This document shows positions 40,619 to 43,641 of a DNA stretch of 43,641 bases, one piece after another. Numbering within the stretch: position 1 is the first letter of the stretch; each line of letters opens with the position of its first letter. Source of the stretch: Bacteroidales bacterium UBA2287 (GTDB taxonomy: Bacteria > Bacteroidota > Bacteroidia > Bacteroidales > Tenuifilaceae); assembly GCA_002345675.1 (NCBI GenBank), contig DDWL01000035.1, positions 1 through 43,641 on the forward strand, given 5' to 3'. A program made the position numbers and the translations under genes. The notes below the pieces were generated by a model. It made no database searches and was not told the DNA's origin. It was given only the letters and a program-made list of their open reading frames with translations.

Positions 40619-42747
40619 GGTATTGTGCATTTATAGTTTTTATTTCATTTTTCTCCTTGATAGGTTCGAGGCTCTTTGCGCAGCAGCAAAAAGTAGACCC
40701 GCAAAATATTATATCTAACATTCTTGAGGATGTTTCGTCGCTAAGCGACGACGAAATTGACCTCGACGCCCTAGTAGAAGACCTTGTTTTTTTTATCGAC
40801 AATCCCATTAACCTTAATGCTGCTACCGAAGAGCAACTTGGAAAACTTGTGTTTTTGTCCGATTTTCAAATTCTCAGCCTATTAGACTATGTTAAAACTA
40901 ACACCAAAATGCTCACCATTTACGAACTGCAAATGGTGTATGGTTTCGATTTTAACGACGTTCAGCGTTTGCTGCCTTTCGTAACTGTTGGTCCACCTGT
41001 GGAAAAAGTCGATCCGTTTTCGGGATTTCGATACGGCCGAAGCGATTTGTTTGTTCGCACTAAAAGTTTAATTGAAACGCAAAAAGGCTACACTCCTGCA
41101 CCCGAAAGCGACCCTACTGCAACTCGCTATGCAGGTAGTAAAATGAATTATTACACTCGCTTTTCTATTAAAACTCGCAAGCACTTTCAAGCCGGATTTG
41201 TTGCAGAAAAGGATCCTGGCGAGGAGTTATTCGTTAGTGCACCTAAGAGAAACGTTTATTCGAATTCTAAACTTGCTAACATTTACGATAATTTGGCAGC
41301 TTCCTTGCCTAAAAGCCCCGATTATTTTTCGTTTCATGCCCAACTTAACGATGTTGGTATTGTTAAAACACTCGTTGTTGGCGATTTTAATGCACAATTC
41401 GGCCAGGGTTTAACCCTTTGGACTGGTACTTCATTCGGAAAATCGTCCGATGTAGCAGGATTTAGAAAAAGAGGTAGAGGACTAAATAGGTATAGTTCCA
41501 CCGACGAAAATCAGTTTCTTCGAGGTGTTGGTGCTACTGTTAAGGTTGGTAGTTTTTTAGTAACAGCTTTTGGCTCGTATAAGAAAATTGACGCAAATGT
41601 TTCGGATTCGCTAATCGATGGCGACTTAGTGTTTTCGACGCGACCAACAAGTGGTTTGCACCGAACCCCTAGCGAAATTGCAAACAGGAATATTCTTTGG
41701 GAGCTTGTTGCTGGAGGTAATGTTAATACTGCTTGGAAAAACCTTCGCCTCGGAGCAACCGCTTCGTTGGTAAACTTAGAAGGAGTGTTCGAAGGGAGCA
41801 CTCAGCTATACCGTCAGTTTGAGCCCGACTTAAAAAACCGCATAAATGTTGGTTCCGACTTTAACTATGGCCTCGGAAATCACATGCTCTACGGAGAGGT
41901 TTCGAAAACAATTGACCATGGAGCAGGGCTTATTGCTGGAGGCCTTTTCCGAATTCATCCGCAGCTAAACCTTTCGCTTTTAGGGCGCAGCTACCAAAAG
42001 GATTACAGTCCATACTATACAGCAGCCTTGTCCGATGGCTCTGGAACTGCAAATGAACAAGGAGTGGTTGCTGCCGTTAACTTTAAACCAATAAAGTTTT
42101 GGGAAGTTAGCGGCTATGCCGATTTCTTCTCCTCTTCATGGTTAAAGTATGGCGTAAATGCGCCATCGAGAGGGCAAGAGTACTTGGTTCAGGCATCGTA
42201 CAGTCCTAAGTCGAGCCTTACTTTTAACATTAGGTATCGATACAAACAAAAGGAGAAGAACCAAACTATTGACTCTGCTCAGGTTGCCTTTGTTTTGCCT
42301 TACAACAACCAAAGTTTTCGCCTACACTGCTCATTTAGTCCCGCCCGAAGCATTGAGTTAAAAAGCCGTGTTGAGTTTTCGTGGTACAATATAGAAGGCA
42401 GCACAACCGAGCGAGGGCTAATTCTTTACCAAGATATTTCGTACCGTCCAATGCAAAGTCCATTGGTGCTTTCGGCACGCTTTGCCATTTTCGATACCGA
42501 CACATGGAATACACGAATTTATGCTTACGAAAGCGATTTGCTCTACTCGTTCTCAATTCCTGCTTACTACTCGCAGGGAACAAGGTTTTACCTACTGGCA
42601 AAGTACTCGTTTAGCGACAGAATTGATTTATGGGTGCGTTACTCGCAAACCTATTTTGCCAACGTTAAAAAAATTGGAACAGGACTCGACGAAATTGACG
42701 GCCCAACCCGAAGCGACATTAAGGCTCAAATTCGAATTAAATTTTAG
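40615..42747 (+). CDS. Outer-membrane protein with N-terminal helix-hairpin-helix domains
   Basis: 710 residues. Signal peptide MRYCAFIVFISFFSLIGSRL, cleaved after FAQ. Two helix-hairpin-helix units at about 66-95 (INLNAATEEQLGKLVFL) and 97-123 resemble ComEA-type DNA-binding segments, normally seen in DNA uptake proteins. From about 150 to the end the sequence is a large beta-barrel (RYGRSDLFVRTKSL ... IKAQIRIKF) ending in a typical terminal strand. The combination of HhH and barrel is known in Bacteroidota but its role is not established. It starts by a 4-nt overlap (ATGA) with the PorV-like gene and is followed 27 nt later by rsmA. Confidence 0.83.
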   Translation: MRYCAFIVFISFFSLIGSRLFAQQQKVDPQNIISNILEDVSSLSDDEIDLDALVEDLVFFIDNPINLNAATEEQLGKLVFLSDFQILSLLDYVKTNTKMLTIYELQMVYGFDFNDVQRLLPFVTVGPPVEKVDPFSGFRYGRSDLFVRTKSLIETQKGYTPAPESDPTATRYAGSKMNYYTRFSIKTRKHFQAGFVAEKDPGEELFVSAPKRNVYSNSKLANIYDNLAASLPKSPDYFSFHAQLNDVGIVKTLVVGDFNAQFGQGLTLWTGTSFGKSSDVAGFRKRGRGLNRYSSTDENQFLRGVGATVKVGSFLVTAFGSYKKIDANVSDSLIDGDLVFSTRPTSGLHRTPSEIANRNILWELVAGGNVNTAWKNLRLGATASLVNLEGVFEGSTQLYRQFEPDLKNRINVGSDFNYGLGNHMLYGEVSKTIDHGAGLIAGGLFRIHPQLNLSLLGRSYQKDYSPYYTAALSDGSGTANEQGVVAAVNFKPIKFWEVSGYADFFSSSWLKYGVNAPSRGQEYLVQASYSPKSSLTFNIRYRYKQKEKNQTIDSAQVAFVLPYNNQSFRLHCSFSPARSIELKSRVEFSWYNIEGSTTERGLILYQDISYRPMQSPLVLSARFAIFDTDTWNTRIYAYESDLLYSFSIPAYYSQGTRFYLLAKYSFSDRIDLWVRYSQTYFANVKKIGTGLDEIDGPTRSDIKAQIRIKF

Positions 42748-42774
42748 TACAAATAAAAAGTTATATCAACCTAA

Positions 42775-43557
42775 ATGGAGCGAGTTCAACCCAAAAAGCA
42801 GCTGGGGCAACATTTCCTGAACGACAAGAGCATAGCGCGCAAAATTGTCGATAGCCTCGAAGCAAGCAACGCTTCGTGCGTTGTTGAGGTTGGCCCAGGC
42901 ATGGGCGTGCTTACTGGTATGCTTCTCGAACGATTTGGCGATAAACTGTATGCACTCGAAATCGACAGGGAATCGGTTGCATATCTTAAGGTTAACCTTC
43001 CGGCAATTACACAAAACCTTATTGCCGAAGATATTTTAAAGTTCGATTTTAACGATTTACCAGCTGGAGAATTAAGTATTATTGGAAATTTTCCTTACAA
43101 CATATCGTCTCAAATATTCTTTAAAGTTCTCGAAAATCGCGATAGGGTTACCGAGGTTGTAGGAATGATTCAGCGCGAGGTTGCTTTACGCATTTGCGAG
43201 CCTCCCGGCTCAAGAACCTACGGCATACTGAGCGTGCTTTTACAGGCATACTTCGACATGAAATACCTGTTCACCGTTAATGAGGGCGTTTTTACACCAC
43301 CTCCCAAAGTAAAGTCGGCGGTAATAAGATTTACTCGTAATCAAACTAAGTCGCTTGGCTGCAACGAAGCGCTATTCGTAAAGGTTGTTAAAGCAGGCTT
43401 CAATCAGCGCCGCAAAACGCTTCGAAACTCTATAAAAAGTGCATTCCAGGGATTTAAGGGCGATTCGCCTTTGCTCGACAAGCGAGCCGAGCAGCTCTCG
43501 GTTGCTAATTTTGTAGAGTTAACAAATATAATTGAGGCTGCCTTTGCTGTGCAATAA
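42775..43557 (+). CDS. rsmA: 16S rRNA (adenine1518-N6/adenine1519-N6)-dimethyltransferase
   Basis: 260 residues, full length. It dimethylates two adjacent adenines near the 3' end of 16S rRNA in 30S assembly; also called KsgA. Motifs: QHFL (12-15), SAM-binding VEVGPGMGVLT (37-47), LEIDRE, and the catalytic NFPYNIS (105-111). The C-terminal part has FNQRRKTLRNSI. It is last in the run that starts with purE; no terminator is visible before the window end. Confidence 0.97.
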   Translation: MERVQPKKQLGQHFLNDKSIARKIVDSLEASNASCVVEVGPGMGVLTGMLLERFGDKLYALEIDRESVAYLKVNLPAITQNLIAEDILKFDFNDLPAGELSIIGNFPYNISSQIFFKVLENRDRVTEVVGMIQREVALRICEPPGSRTYGILSVLLQAYFDMKYLFTVNEGVFTPPPKVKSAVIRFTRNQTKSLGCNEALFVKVVKAGFNQRRKTLRNSIKSAFQGFKGDSPLLDKRAEQLSVANFVELTNIIEAAFAVQ

Positions 43558-43611
43558 CCCAATTAGTTGCGCAAATCGTACAAAGTGATTTCTATTGTGT
43601 CCTATGTGTCT

Positions 43612-43641
43612 TCCCGATAACTATCCATAGCCGTCAGGTTA
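43612..43641. repeat. Repeat copy at the right edge (cut by window end)
   Basis: CCCGATAACTATCCATAGCC followed by GTCAGGTTA. Inverted, it aligns to 31788-31816 with only a few changes, and its CCCGATAACTAT part matches the tRNA-locus palindromes. Confidence 0.6.

Overview
The window reads as a chromosomal stretch of a Bacteroidota bacterium, probably an environmental Bacteroidales/Marinilabiliales-type organism. The signs are two large secreted proteins with type IX secretion (T9SS) C-terminal sorting domains, an OmpA protein with a PD40-like region, many outer-membrane barrels, promoters of the Bacteroidetes form TAnnTTTG close to start codons, little Shine-Dalgarno sequence, and moderately AT-rich DNA with frequent TCG serine codons. 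The exact genus cannot be told from the sequence.

Layout. 1-540: the right end of an IS982-type insertion sequence and a bidirectional terminator. 564-5999 (minus): a lipoprotein / outer-membrane barrel / OmpA operon. 6181-17232 (minus): a long envelope and housekeeping run transcribed mfd - coaX - barrel protein - TPR protein - lptC - small membrane protein - CNNM/CorC protein - ppiD, with a TAnnTTTG promoter just before mfd and a strong terminator after ppiD. 17286-28538 (minus): two giant T9SS cargo proteins (1229 and 2225 aa). Each is followed by the same 3' module: an imperfect hairpin, a terminator and a REP-like palindrome. A third copy of the module follows a leftover 'KMIKK-stop' end of a cargo gene that is otherwise gone. 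28996-31554 (plus): a Na+/Ca2+ exchanger, a 165-bp tandem duplication that copies the 5' end of a small membrane-protein gene, and a UPF0175/DUF3368 (PIN) toxin-antitoxin pair. 31951-34770 (plus): an AsmA-like protein with a long charged tail. 34831-36361 (minus): an ATP-cone/PD-(D/E)XK nuclease and a HAD hydrolase. 36454-37260: a remarkable tRNA locus. 37300-38278 (minus): two small unknown envelope proteins. 38363-43557 (plus): plsC-like acyltransferase, a possible 22-aa membrane peptide, purE, two outer-membrane proteins linked by 4-nt overlaps, and rsmA/ksgA.

The most unusual region is the tRNA locus. One intact tRNA with anticodon CAT lies between two broken copies. The upstream copy keeps the promoter side and 5' half, and its D-arm is interrupted by an 18-nt perfect palindrome. 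The downstream copy keeps the anticodon-to-3' end plus the terminator, and its T-arm is interrupted by a 33-nt palindromic segment of the same sequence family. Between the intact tRNA and the downstream fragment sits a 100-aa GIY-YIG nuclease gene with all the expected catalytic residues, and a decayed start of a second one may follow the fragment. This looks like a small unit of tRNA 3' end, terminator and GIY-YIG gene that duplicates at tRNAs, on which a separate palindromic element has inserted.

Functionally most genes serve the cell envelope: LPS transport (lptC), outer-membrane protein folding (ppiD), AsmA, several barrels, surface cargo of the T9SS and phospholipid synthesis (plsC). Housekeeping genes (mfd, coaX, purE, rsmA) are embedded in these operons. 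No CRISPR array, rRNA or replication origin was seen.
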